From Pagrus major (lineage: Eukaryota > Chordata > Actinopteri > Spariformes > Sparidae): a DNA stretch of 64,000 bases. A model generated the notes under the pieces. It did not search any database and was not told where the DNA came from. It worked only from the letters and a program-made list of their open reading frames with translations. Positions within the stretch are counted from its first letter, which is position 1; the number at the start of each line of letters is the position of its first letter. The stretch covers positions 27,752,040-27,816,039 of the forward strand of contig NC_133225.1 of assembly GCF_040436345.1 (NCBI RefSeq), read 5' to 3'. This document shows positions 1 through 56,900 of the stretch, in pieces. Both the position numbers and the translations under genes were made by a program.

Positions 1-27
1 TGATAGAGGGGATATGACAGACAACTA

Positions 28-11060
<11,033 letters not shown>

Positions 11061-11100
11061 GACTGGACCGAGACTGAAAACACTCCTGGCCTGCACAGCT

Positions 11101-11101
<1 letters not shown>

Positions 11102-11142
<41 letters not shown>

Positions 11143-11157
11143 ACACACACACACACA
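11102..11157. repeat. (CA)n / (GT)n microsatellite next to the slc25a24 start
   Basis: 56 bp of CA dinucleotides broken once by CTCA, starting 41 bp upstream of the slc25a24 ATG. On the transcribed strand this is GT-rich, and it would be part of the 5' leader if transcription starts further out. Confidence 0.95.
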
Positions 11158-11879
11158 ACTGATTCCTGTGGCTGGCACTTCTGGTTTGTAGCAGTGAGAC
11201 GGTCCCGTGTGATTTCAGGGAGATTTCCGCGGAGCAGCTCTGAGCAGAGGAAAGTCGTAGTGAAGTCCCGACAGGTGTGTAATCCTGAGGTACAGTGCAG
11301 ATGTATAGATTCACAGGGCTGTGTGTGTGTGGATGAGGTAGTCTGGCGGCGCAGAGCTGAAGGGTGGAGGGAGCAGCTCCAGTTCGCCTCAGAAGACCTC
11401 CTCTTTTACTGCGCACACACACATTACAGACACACCCTTCAGCAGGAAAACACACTCGTTACTTCACTGTGTGCTTTTATTTCCACATAAGAAGCGCAAC
11501 AAAGCTGTTTAACTGTAATTCGCTGTGAATTCCTCTAAGAAAAAGCTCCTTTTCAATGCGCTTCTACACGCGTTTAGCTCCGTCAGACTCTTCTGTTGTG
11601 GTTCGGTGGTGTCACACATCCCGCGCACACGCACGCAGTATGCATATTCAGAGCCACATAGAGTAGCAGTAGGGTATAGTCCATGCTCCCTTTATAGTGC
11701 AGTGTAGTGTTGTGTCGTCTGATTCTGCTCAGTGAGTCATACCCACAGGAATCTGGCAGCTGTTCCAGGGAAAAAAACATTTCCCCCAAACTTTTTCAGT
11801 TCAGGCTCCACAACTGTGAAGAGCACAGAGGCAGAGATGCCCCCACAGCCACTGCAGGGAAGACTTCAGCTCTGGTAGT

Positions 11880-12600
11880 GTTGTATAAAGTACCCATGCT
11901 TGAGTAAAAGTAAAGATATTGTGTCAAACTATTACTCTGGTACTAGTGAAAGCCGCCCATACAAATTGTACTTGAGTGAAAGTCTTAAAGAGATAGTATA
12001 TGTTCTTAAGAATAAAAAGTACAAGTAAAAGTAAATTGTACATATATTTACATGTATACTGTGGATCGAGACATTATTGGCCTGGCAGATTGTCAGATCC
12101 AATAATCTGCATTTTTCTGATGATCAGAATCAGTGTTTTATGTGTGATTGTGGATAACATGTAGCTGCTGTAGCACGGATGCAGCATGCAATCTAAAACC
12201 TCTAAAATCCTAACTCAAGTTATCTAATACATGTAGTGAGTCAAAAGCACAATATTTGCCTCCAAAATGTGGTAAAGTGGAGGTATAAAGTAACAGAAAA
12301 TACAAATACTCAAGTAAAGTAAAAGTCCCTCAAAACTGTACTGAAGCAGAGTTAACTTGAGTAAATATACTGAATTACATTCCCAAAACTGGGCTCTTGT
12401 AAAGCTGGCACAACTCATGTTGTACACCCAGTGATGTAAAAAATAGTACACAACAGTCATACTTGAAAGTAAATATATTATCATAAGAGTGAAATACTCT
12501 AGTACTTGAGTAAAATTCCCAAAGTATTTTATAATAAATGTACTTAGGTATCAAAAGTAATTTTTTTGTCAATAAATTTACTTAGGTGTCAAAAATACAA
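11880..12600. repeat. AGTACTT-rich dispersed repeat
   Basis: Many words of the type CTTGAGTAAAAGTAAAG, CAAGTAAAGTAAAAGTC and AGTACTTGAGTAAAATTC occur in both orientations. It appears to be two or more degenerate copies of the family seen at 2975-3640. Confidence 0.55.
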
Positions 12601-12842
12601 GTAAATGCAAATGATACATATGAATTGATGAATATAATGTGATATTGTTTTCTTTCTGAAAATAAAACTAAAATTTAAATTAAAAATGAAAAGAAACTGG
12701 CTCGTAAAGTGCATTTCAATACGAGTGTGGTAGCAACAGTGCCAAATTGTACCACGAGGCGGCGACAAATGTTACATAACAGCAGCTGGTTTCACTTTGT
12801 TGTTGTAGTCCGTGCAATCAGAGCTGCTGGTGTCCTCATTGA

Positions 12843-12857
12843 CCGACAGGGGGCGAC
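12843..12857 (+). promoter_or_regulatory. CTCF-like motif
   Basis: CCGACAGGGGGCGAC is close to the vertebrate CTCF core (CC-A/G-N-N-AGGGGGCG). It lies about 1 kb upstream of the fam102b start and 1.8 kb upstream of slc25a24, between divergent genes. Motif match only; similar words also occur inside fish repeats. Confidence 0.35.
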
Positions 12858-13856
12858 GGAGAGAGGAGGCGGGCTCATCTGAACTCTGAAGTTAATTACT
12901 GTCAGTATTGTACATCCGCTTAATCCACAATTACTTCAAAATAAAAGAGACGGGTGCATTTCAGTCAAAATGTAATAAATCTGACAGAAATATGAGATTT
13001 TGAAAAAAACTAAAACTCCTGGTCTATGCAAAGATGTTCTTTATGGCTGTTCAAGTTAGGTAAAGTTATGAGCTTTACAATAGGGTATAACTTGAACATG
13101 ATACATTTCAGCATTATTTAATAGGCCAACTAAAATTTACATATCATTTAGGATACATAAAAGTAAATGTAGTAGAGGTATAGTACTTAAATGTGTGTGT
13201 CCTAATAACACAGCAGCCATGAAGATATAACAACAACAACAACAATTATACATTTTATTTATGTAGCGCTTTTCATGATACTCAAAGACACTTTACATAA
13301 TCACATTACACACATTAGGAATTAGGCCTTATAGGGAGAGAAAGTAATAACAAATACTATGGCGCCTTAATGGTAATTAGCACTGACATCAAAGTAAATT
13401 GAATGTGCAAAGCTTAGTTGTGAAGGAAAACTGCTTTGTCAAGATGTCAGGTGAATGTGGATATGAATCACTTGGTCTCTTTCCACACAATTAAGAATGA
13501 TAATCAGTTCCCCGCCCTTTAAAATTAATCATGAACAAACAAAGAAGGTATCAACAGTGACACCTATGTGTGATTACCTGATTTTACATAAGCATTTTTA
13601 AAAAGTAGTATTAATCTGTTGCTGAGGAAATCTCTACTTGAGCACTGTACTACACCTGAACATTAAAAATCTCTTCCAAAATGCTTCCAAGTCTATGCCT
13701 CTATTTTGAAAGGAACAGGAAGTGGCTCTCATCTTCACTTCCGTCAGTTTCACGGGCTGACTGTTGTCACCAGCAGCTTCACCATCCTCCCGCAGCACAA
13801 CATTGTATCTGTACCACCACACAATGGGCTGTAATGTCAGCGACGGGCGAGATTAG

Positions 13857-38218
<24,362 letters not shown>

Positions 38219-41200
38219 ACCTGCAGTCTCTAACAGGTGGACTCACACTGCTTACATGAAAAAACTGGATGCAAGGCTGTGTCTATTTGAATCTGCATTC
38301 CTACAGCACACACTATACCTGATCAGCAGTGTCTGACATGAGCACTCTGATCAGTCGACGTTACAACAGCGCCCTCCTGTGTTCATATCTCCTACACGAT
38401 ACTGTAGCTCCCCTGTTAGATTTTTAAGAGTGAGAGGTGGACAGTTCTCTCAGTTAAAAATACAAACAAATGAAACATTGACCAGATTGTTCAAAACATT
38501 GACATATATGTACCTGAAACTGTCCACTCCTCATCAGGAACTGGAAGAAAACAATTGAACTTTCTCTCTAATGAAGGACACCAGGACGAGCTGTGTGTGC
38601 GCATCATCTACGCTGAAGAGGAGTACACGATGCATTTTCAATACATTCCTTTTGTCTCTCCGAGTTTGTTTTGGACTACCTTTTCTAAAAGGATGTCCTA
38701 TTTAATATTCGCCTATAAGCTGCTAAAAAGCTGTAGACAACAGTTAGATGATATTTTACTACACAGATGAGGCATCAGACCTGAGCTATTTGACGTGTGA
38801 ACGTGGACAGTGTTTGAATGTGTTTATGTCTGTGGTAAGACCACTTCTATTAGTAGTAAGAGTTATCCTGTTATCTTGAGGATGAGTGGAGAGATGTGAC
38901 ATGATCTCTTGTAAGGAGTGCTATATTGGTACTTACAAAGACAAACTGGGAAAAAACGTGCTTACTTGATATCATAAAAGTCCTTGTTCTTATTTGTTTG
39001 GCACACTGCTGAGGATTGTATTAGAATATCCTGCAGCATTAATCCGCTCTACAAAGGCAAAACACAGTAACAGCATATTTGGTCGAAACTGGAAAAAAAA
39101 TAACCTAAATCCTACTTTTGCTTGTATATAATCAAATTTAATGTTGCAGAAATGCTTTAAAAATTTGCAGTTACCAGAAATTGGAGCTTTAAAAATAATC
39201 CAAACCACAGTACGTGCATTATGGCTTTGTATTGCACTCCAGCTTAGAGTAACTACTCTGCTTTTGGCTCTAGAAGCTGTTGTCACATAAACAGCACTCT
39301 GTCACAGAAAGACAGCCAAAGAGCTAAACAAGAACTACATCAAGTGAAAGCTAGCTGGTGAAATGCCCAGCTAAGGAGATTTTTATTTTAGGTGTTGTAA
39401 GGTGTTGTAAATTAAATTAAATTCCATTTTGATGAACTCACATCTTGGTAATTAATTTTCTTATTCTAAGTAACTACATGAAGCAGTAGTTAAAGCCCAT
39501 CAAGAAGGCGAAAACACGGCTAAACCCTGCAAAGGGCAACTATCGTAACAGACTTGAGAAATGTATGCGTTTCGATTGGACTAAGCTACTTTTAAAATCA
39601 CATTTAAATGTATTAAATTGTAAAGTATTTTATCAATTTCAATATAAATATATTAATAGATGTACAGACACCCAGCAAAACAGCTACATGTAATTCCTTA
39701 AAACCTATACACTATCAAACTGAAGTATATTTTTTTAAACTATTTTAAAAGGGTAAGACAGCTGAAAAAACATTTTCTTTCTTGGTACATACTGTGTTTC
39801 TCCTCAAACTCCCTAATCATCCAAATGCAGAGTGCAGTTTCTGCTTTTTCTTTTCTTTTTAAAAAAGGTATGATGTAGGCTATAACACAGCTTGGATTTT
39901 TGGGGTAAAATTAATCAGCCTAAGATGTAAAAATAAAGATATTACACCATCTGTCTTTCACCCAGTTTGCCAGCCTTTTTCTCAAATTCACATCGTCTGT
40001 AAGTTACTGGTCTCTGCCTTTGTAGAGCAGTAAATACCAAAAACAAAAGGGGCTTTTACGATGAATATCACTATAGGAGGGCATATATCTAATGCCCAGC
40101 ATTTCAGCTACGTACCTATTGTATACTTACGCTTTGCAACTAAGCTACATCTTTCCTGCGCTGTCCTGTTGACCAGGAAGCTTACATCAGTGAACAAATT
40201 AAAGATCCTGTGACATTCTAATAATGTCATTAATGTGCAACGGAAGCCTACTATAGTTTGTTTCAATTTAAGATTGTACAGTGAAGGACTAGTTAAGTAA
40301 TCCACTGCCATGAAGTAAATACTCAGAACTCTTTAAAAAAGACCCAGGGTAACAGTTGTGTGTGTATAACATCAAGTCAAATAGAGAACAGTGTTATAAC
40401 CAACAAAGTCAATGAATGATTAGTGCTTCAAATAAATCTCATTTAACAACAACAATTATAATCTGCTGAGATCTTTGAAATCCTAAAGGTTTCATGCATG
40501 TAAACTACTTGCATTTCTAGCCTAATTGGAGATTAAGTGAAAGCAAATCTGCCAAAGTACACAACATACTGTTATTACCTGGGAACTGTCAGGCCTATGC
40601 ATAAGGAGAATATTAGACATATTATAACTAGTGAACGCAGACTGTACAGTATCTGTAATCTTCTGTCTCCCGTCATAAGCCATAGTAGAGGTAGGATGAT
40701 TCCTCTTCTAGATGAACTATATACATGTTATATCAATATCTGCACAAGCGTCATCAGTGTGTGGTGTTTTAACTATTCGTCAGTGTTCTCTGTTTTTATG
40801 TTTGTATGTTCTGCATGATTAAGATGTCCTTTTGTTAGCTTGCAGAACTTGACACATCTTCATGTTTTTCCTGATTTGATATTGTGCCATCTTTTAATCC
40901 GAATATGTCCACACTGAAGGAACAATTGTGCTCGCCTATATAGCATGTAGGAAATCATTTTGTTGTCATTACTCCATGTTAAAAGCAGATGCCTGCACAG
41001 TGTATTATGTAACTGTAAGTCAGTGTTCTCATTTTATGTTTTTATTTTCGGCATGGTTTAAATGTCCTAAGCTAAATCACATCTGAAGGATACCATCGTC
41101 TTTGTTTTTGAATCTTTGATTACTGATATTGTGCCATATTTTTGCTAAATATTTTATTGTTCTGGACAAAAGTGTTCTCACTACGTAGTTAAGACAGTGG

Positions 41201-41545
41201 TAGGTGTATGATTTTACAGCTACCAAATATCAACTATTGCAGTTTTTTGTGTTATTTTTTTGGATAAAAATCACTTGTTTTACCTGTGTGACACAGGTAT
41301 ATTCATCTTGGTACCTAACATGTTGTTACAAACATGGTTTCTTCTTCTCTTCTGTGAAGCTGTTGTCTATATAAAACTGTAAAATGTATTTTCTTGTAAA
41401 GTGATGTCCTCCGCTGTTATGACACTGTCCAGTGTTACCTGTTACAGACTTGTTCTTTAGACCAACATTTGCTTCCTTAACAAGTGTACTGGATGCTTCA
41501 CATGTGTACCTTGCACTGTTGAATAAAACAGTTAAAAACTTGGAG
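38219..41545 (+). other. fam102b: fam102b 3' untranslated region
   Basis: About 3.3 kb after the TAG without further coding sign. It holds two earlier AATAAA hexamers (39932-39937, 40431-40436) that could give shorter transcripts, and the best one at 41522-41527. The long 3'UTR is consistent with FAM102B in other vertebrates. Confidence 0.65.
41522..41527 (+). terminator. fam102b: fam102b poly(A) signal
   Basis: AATAAA followed within 30 bp by GT-rich sequence (GCATGTGTAGATTGTGC), the usual layout of a cleavage site near 41545. Confidence 0.65.
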
Positions 41546-41765
41546 CATGTGTAGATTGTGCTTCAGCCTGGGTATGATGCACAATGACCACAGTATGAAG
41601 ATATTTTACAGACCAACTGATATTTTATTTTCATCGACCTGCCTCAAGACATTTTGTTTATCAATTGAAACAGCTGTGGTTCATACAAACCATCAAAATC
41701 ATCTTGATCCAAAGCTGAAATTTAAACAAACTTAGTGCAACTCTTTAACTCTCAACTTGTCACCA

Positions 41766-41771
41766 TTTATT
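41766..41771 (-). terminator. henmt1: henmt1 poly(A) signal
   Basis: TTTATT on the plus strand is AATAAA on the minus strand, 70 bp past the predicted henmt1 stop. Cleavage would fall near 41745. Confidence 0.6.
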
Positions 41772-41840
41772 CTCTTGTGATTGTCCTTGATAATTTTGAA
41801 CAAGTAACCTACTTGTCCCAACAAGATTGTGTCTTCCACA

Positions 41841-51455
<9,615 letters not shown>

Positions 51456-52215
51456 CTTTAACGTTTTAATCCTGCAAATTCTGGCTAACGTCAGCGTGTA
51501 CAAGCCCGCCGGACCACAAAGGGCGCTGTTGTTATTGAGTGCTGACGCGCTGACTTTTTTTGGACGACGACGCAGTTTCATCGGTGATGTGCATATTTGC
51601 GCAGGGTTTATTTTACTGTTTGAAAATCACAAAAGTGGTGTTCATCTGTGAACATTATCCTGCTGACCAGAATGTGTCAGTATCATAAATTTGGTTTGCC
51701 ACAGAGCTTATTTTCGGCGATATTCCAAAATCCAATGGAAAAATCCCATATACTTTTTGTCAAGGAAACCGGGTTAGCCTACAAAAATACGTCATCGCTA
51801 CACCACCCATAGACATATATACATGTATATACTGTATGTCTATGACACTACCACCCATTAATCAGTTTAAAAACAAGATGGCTGCCGTCATTTTGGGTAA
51901 TGCAAAGTGAAAGTGTAAAGAAAGATAACATAGCTTGGGAAGATTTACAAAAAAATCAACAGTTTGCAAGAGTGGAAATAGTTTTTTCATGTCGTACAAA
52001 TTAGTCCATATTGATTAAATTTTTTTATTGTTATGTGATACATTTACATGGCACTTTTCTCTGTCAAGAGTAGGAAGATTGTTGAATGCATTAGTCAGAC
52101 AAAACTCTGAGGTGAAGGATTTACCAGCAGATTGTCATGGAATATTGTACGGAAATGTATCAATGTTCGGTCTTTTCCTGACAGGCTTTTTTGCACAGCC
52201 AGCAGCAGATGAGTG

Positions 52216-52830
52216 ACTCAAGTTATTTGGTCCAAGTCTCAAACAATTCCCAAGCCTTTGACGCTCTTGTCATAGATAATGTTAAATCAAGTCAAGTCTT
52301 TAGTTAAGGCAAGTCAAGTCACTTTCCCCCCACCCTAGATACTACAGTCATATCTGCAGTATCCGGTCTTTATAAAGACAAAAGACAAGGTATGAATACC
52401 TGTCTAATAATTGGCCAGTTTATCTAACCTGTTCAAAAATTATGACGATGAATTGCATTTATATCATACAGTAATTATTCAAATTCAGTGATATAAATGT
52501 AATCACACAAAAAACAAATAAATGTACAATGCTTCTCTGTTTCTTAATTCCTTTTCAATCAAAACAATGTTCCCTCCCCATCACTTTAAGGCAGATACTA
52601 ACAGCCAGAATCAAAAAACCTAAAAGGCTTAACTGAAAACATAAAATGAACACAGACAAGTCTAGTCATTATGTCTCAAGATAAGTCTTTAACTTCCAAG
52701 TGCAAGTCGAGTCTCAAGTTATTTTTTTACTGCCAAGTCAAATTGCAGGTCATCAGAACAGTGACTCAAGCTGACTTCAAGTCAAAGTCACAATGACAAA
52801 GTCACAAGTCCACATATCAGGCTGACAGTA
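52216..52830. repeat. CAAGTC-rich degenerate repeat
   Basis: Words such as AAATCAAGTCAAGTC, AAGGCAAGTCAAGTCAC, GCAAGTCGAGTCTCAAG and CTTCAAGTCAAAGTC recur many times over 600 bp with unrelated sequence between the two dense ends. Confidence 0.6.
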
Positions 52831-53394
52831 GTACCCACACTGATCAGCAAACAAACAATTGACAGGAGAAACAAAACAGAACAAGGTGTTTAATGTTATT
52901 ATAACTGTAAATGTAACAGCCCAATAGCAGCAGGGACCGATGAGTGCTTAATTCAATTGATTCTCTAATCTGTTCTTATTTTTCAAAATACATGACCCAA
53001 ACCAATAAATACAATGAAAGGTTAAAACAGATTTAATTAAGCAAGAGTACAACACTGTCAACATTTTAATTTATATTTATATCATCTATATGTTTATTTT
53101 CTTGAACAGTTGTTTGACCAAAAAGAGGTTAAAATGCCCATCACAATTAACTAAAGGTCAAGATAATGTCATTTAAAGTCTTGTTTTGTCTTGCCAACAC
53201 TCAAAAACAAAGGCATTCAGTTTTCTTATAACACAAGTCAAAGTAAAGCAACACATTCTCACAATTAAGAAGCTGGAATAAGGGAATTTGGGGTATTTTG
53301 CAGAGTAATCATCAAAATCAGAATAGTTATTTTTCTGGCAATCAACATTTTGTTGTATCGACTAGCTAACTGAATCAGCTCTGATACTTTGTGT

Positions 53395-53530
53395 TTAGCA
53401 CTTAACTAAGATGGTGTACATGGTAAACATTGCACCTTCTTGACATTGTTGTTGTTAATATTTTCATTGTGAACATGTCAGCATGTAGCTCTTAGCACCA
53501 GCCTCAGAGAGCCACGGGCATGGCTGTGAT
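53395..53530 (+). repeat. Dispersed repeat R2, copy 2
   Basis: AACTAAGATGGTGTACATGG, GGTAAACATTGCACC, CAGCATGTAGCTCTTAGCACC. Matches the 3' half of the copy at 35575-35915, same orientation. Confidence 0.6.
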
Positions 53531-55179
53531 TTATTGTTTTGTTAAAATGTATATATTTATTTATTTTGCTTCTAACCTCCTTTTGGATGTTGTTTTGTGT
53601 GGAAGCAGGGCCTTGATTTCTGCCCTGTAAAGCTCAAACTTATTTTGATTCTTACTTTGAGTCCACTGTAGAATTTTTTGGGTTTCAAATTATAGTTTGT
53701 GTTTTATTTTATTTTATTTTTGCCAGGGACCATGTGAATATAACAATCTAAAAGAAAGAGAAGACATACTTCATACCAGATTAACATCGATCAGCTCACA
53801 CTGTGCTGCACCACATACACACAAACTCCCTGCCTGAATGGACTAATGCCCAAGAGAATATGATATTCCCTTCAGTGAGAAACAACATGTCATTATACCA
53901 CAATTTGTGTACCTTATTGCGTGGCAGCCTGTTAACACCTTCTTGATAAATAATGGTGTCTCAAACCACAGGGACATGCCTCCAATCAAAGGTGTTAAGA
54001 AAATATCTTTTAACATAAACACACTGTGCAGTTCTCCTCATCTAAACATGATGCAATAGTTTGGAAACAAGTTTTGTGTCCCAAAAACAGTATGGTTTAT
54101 TTAGTGTTTCAGCCACTTATTCCAAAATGGGGTTATAAGGCCAATATCGTGGATCAGTGCAAAGTAAGTGGACAACAGACCATGACAACATGAGCCAGAT
54201 ATTTAAATCTACTAGGATGAAGTTAAATTCAGGTGGCCCCTTTGGACAAAAGGTGATGAGGGTTAAACAAAGTAAACTTTGTTTTAGGGCCATACTGTAC
54301 CACTGTGTTAACCACCCCTGTTACTACTGACCAGCTTCTTTCCTCAGGCTAAATTTTATGACTAATCCAACCTGGATAAATCAAAAATAAGTTGGAATCA
54401 CACTGCATGACAAGCATTAAGAATAACTATGATCATTGTATAGAAAAAGTCAAACTTCTCGCTGATGGTCTCATCTGCTTATGTGCTGTAGGTCATATAG
54501 AGGAATTCATATTAAATTGAGACTGTTTGATAACCACTTTAAATTTTCTTGTACCACGTTTAAGTTTGTGACTTTCAGTAGACACATGATGAACACTTGT
54601 ACACTCCTACGGCTGAACTTTTAAAGTTAATTTGCATCTAAAGCTGAACTCAGATATGTAATTCAAACACATGGTACAGCAGCACTGTACACTGCATCTG
54701 CTGCAGTTCTATTCATAACAATGTGGTTTACAAAGAGTTTAGTCTTTTTATGCCCAACAGACAAATACCATACAAAAATATGATACAGATGTTTTCAATT
54801 ATTACTACTATGCCAAAAAATATTTCATTACAAATGATAATATCAGCTTCACAATTTGAGTGAAAAGTTGAATCTTTGAAAAATGTCCATGATCACATTA
54901 TCTTATGTCCCCATTTTGCTTTAATGGAAGCTTACACTAGAGCTGGCATGGCCTCCACAAGTTTGTGCAAACCTAATGACTCATGTTATCACAGCATGAT
55001 TTAACGCTTTTCCACAAAGCGTCTTGTGATGTCACAGAATCCCCCTTTATTAGGTTACTTGCATCTGCCAGGTGACAGATGACTTTGTTGGTATTGTGTC
55101 TTGAACCCCTACGACCGCCCTTGGGCCCTGCCTTTTGTTGCCCTTCATTGGTCTCCAGCTTCATCTCTGTCCAGCCCGC

Positions 55180-55550
55180 AGGCCATCCTCCCCAGTTGCC
55201 CTTTTCCTCCAGATGACTTTGGTTTTGTTGAGCCGTCACTTGAAAAAGGGGATCTTTCATGATCATGAGTTTTAGTTTACTTATTTCCTGTTTTCTGTTG
55301 AAAGAGACTCTCCTTGTGTGCCATGTTTTGCTTAATACTTTTTGTCTTTGTCTTTTTCTGCCTTTTCTCTGTGTTCTAATTCATCACTTAGTCCCTGTGT
55401 ATTTTGTTGGTGAGTTTCCCAACGGCTGTAATGCCACACCTCTGTCCAGCCCCCAAGCCATCCTCTCCAGTTCCCCTTTTCCTCCAGATAACTTTGGTTT
55501 TGTTGAGCCGTCCCTTGAAAGGGGGGTACTGTCATGGTCATGAGTTTTAG
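55180..55550 (+). mobile_element. LTR-retrotransposon remnants in direct duplication
   Basis: Two ~95-bp blocks (about 55186-55278 and 55455-55549) share CTTTTCCTCCAGAT, ACTTTGGTTTTGTTGAGCCG, TTGAAA and CATGAGTTTTAGT. The second reads in frame to ERGVLSWS, similar to the end of a pol polyprotein just before an LTR beginning TGTCATGG. Sequence after the first copy (TTAGTTTACTTATTTCCTG) resembles LTR start. Fragmentary. Confidence 0.5.
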
Positions 55551-56730
55551 TCTAGCAACTAAATGTACACACAGCAGCAACACACACAAAAGTAGCTCCA
55601 CAAGAGTAGCTCCCATGCTTAGCATTGTACTGGCACTGCTCTTGTTAAAAATATCCTGTGGTTTCGCCATGGTAGCCACGGTACCTCGTTAAAAAAGTGC
55701 TTGCCGGTGCAACAAACAACAGAGCAGTTGTTCAACATAAAACTAGCGCTAGCGGTCCCTCGTTATGAGAAAGTCAATGGTGGACCTTCCACCAGCACTC
55801 AAGCCATTACCGGGGATACTCAGATTGGGGGCAGTACTATTCAAATGATTCTCCTCTTTACGTAAGAAGTAGACCAAAATCTGAATTGCATGCTGAATCT
55901 CATGTTTTCTGACCTTGGCAGCCCATAAAAACACTTACTGGGATATCTCATTTCCCAGTTTGTGGGCTGTTAGGTAGTCAAGATACCCAAATGTATGTTC
56001 ACAAGCACTGAAAAAGTGAGTTTTTTAATTTTTTAATTAGATGTCCACTTTGAAGCTTGCGTCGTTGTTTTTCAACCTGTCTTCATGTCTTGCATTTGGG
56101 TCCTTTTGCTAAAAGGGAATAAAAATGGTAGTTAGCTGGATTGTATAGCGCAGGACTCCTGAATAGGTGGTGTCTATCTTTGCCAGGCTATTGAATTGTT
56201 TGGCCTGCCACATGAATCTTTTAGGTGTTCACAACATTGAAATATTACATTTAAAATATTCAAGAACAACATCTTCCAGATACAGTGTCCCCGTACTGTG
56301 GATAATAAACAGAAGAAATGGACGATTTGGTAGTATGTCCTTCTATTGAAAGTTCTCTATATTTTATATTTATCTTTGGCAATGTAAAATCATACAATGG
56401 CTGGAAGATAAGGTTGAAGCAATAACTAGGTAAATAATTATATGGAGGAAAAACAAGATGGGAGAGATGGGAATCAGTTGCATTGCATTGGTAGCTTGAC
56501 AGAGGAAGGGAGATGTAGGGAGGAAAAAAAATCAAGTGTGAGAGTGAATGATGTAATGGAAGAGTTGTTGTGGAGTGTGTGTGGAGAGGAGCAACGGGAG
56601 GAGAGAGAGAGAGGGCAAGAGGAAAGATGATGGAAAAGAAGAAGATAAATATCTCACCTCATGAAAAAGTTCACCAGAGGGCTGCGAGACCTCAGCAGGT
56701 CTCTGTTCAGGTCCACAATCACCTTCTCTG

Positions 56731-56900
56731 ATGGTGGCGGAGACACTGAAAGCAGCTGACCTCTGTATCCCCCTCAACACCTCCTGCAGGTCAATGCCTG
56801 TTACTCCCAGAGCCATGGTCATCAAAACACTGCTGTCCTGCATCTCTCTGCTCACTGTGGTGCTCAACTTGTTGGTCATCATCTCTATCTCCCACTTCAG
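56731..56900 (+). CDS. TAAR exon 1
   Basis: Encodes MVAETLKAADLCIPLNTS, then TM1 to SISHF and two bases of an Arg codon. The expected boundary (HFR|QL) is at TTCAG, followed by GCACTG. A GT donor is absent. Confidence 0.75.

Larger units (their letters stand above)
51456..56730. other. Intergenic region between henmt1 and the TAAR gene
   Basis: 5.3 kb. The first ~150 bp upstream of henmt1 is the GC-richer likely promoter. Beyond lie a CAAGTC-rich stretch (52216-52830), degenerate dispersed repeats (53085-53360), repeat R2 copy 2 (53395-53530), LTR fragments (55180-55550) and a GA-rich stretch (56440-56640). No protein gene was recognised. Confidence 0.6.
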
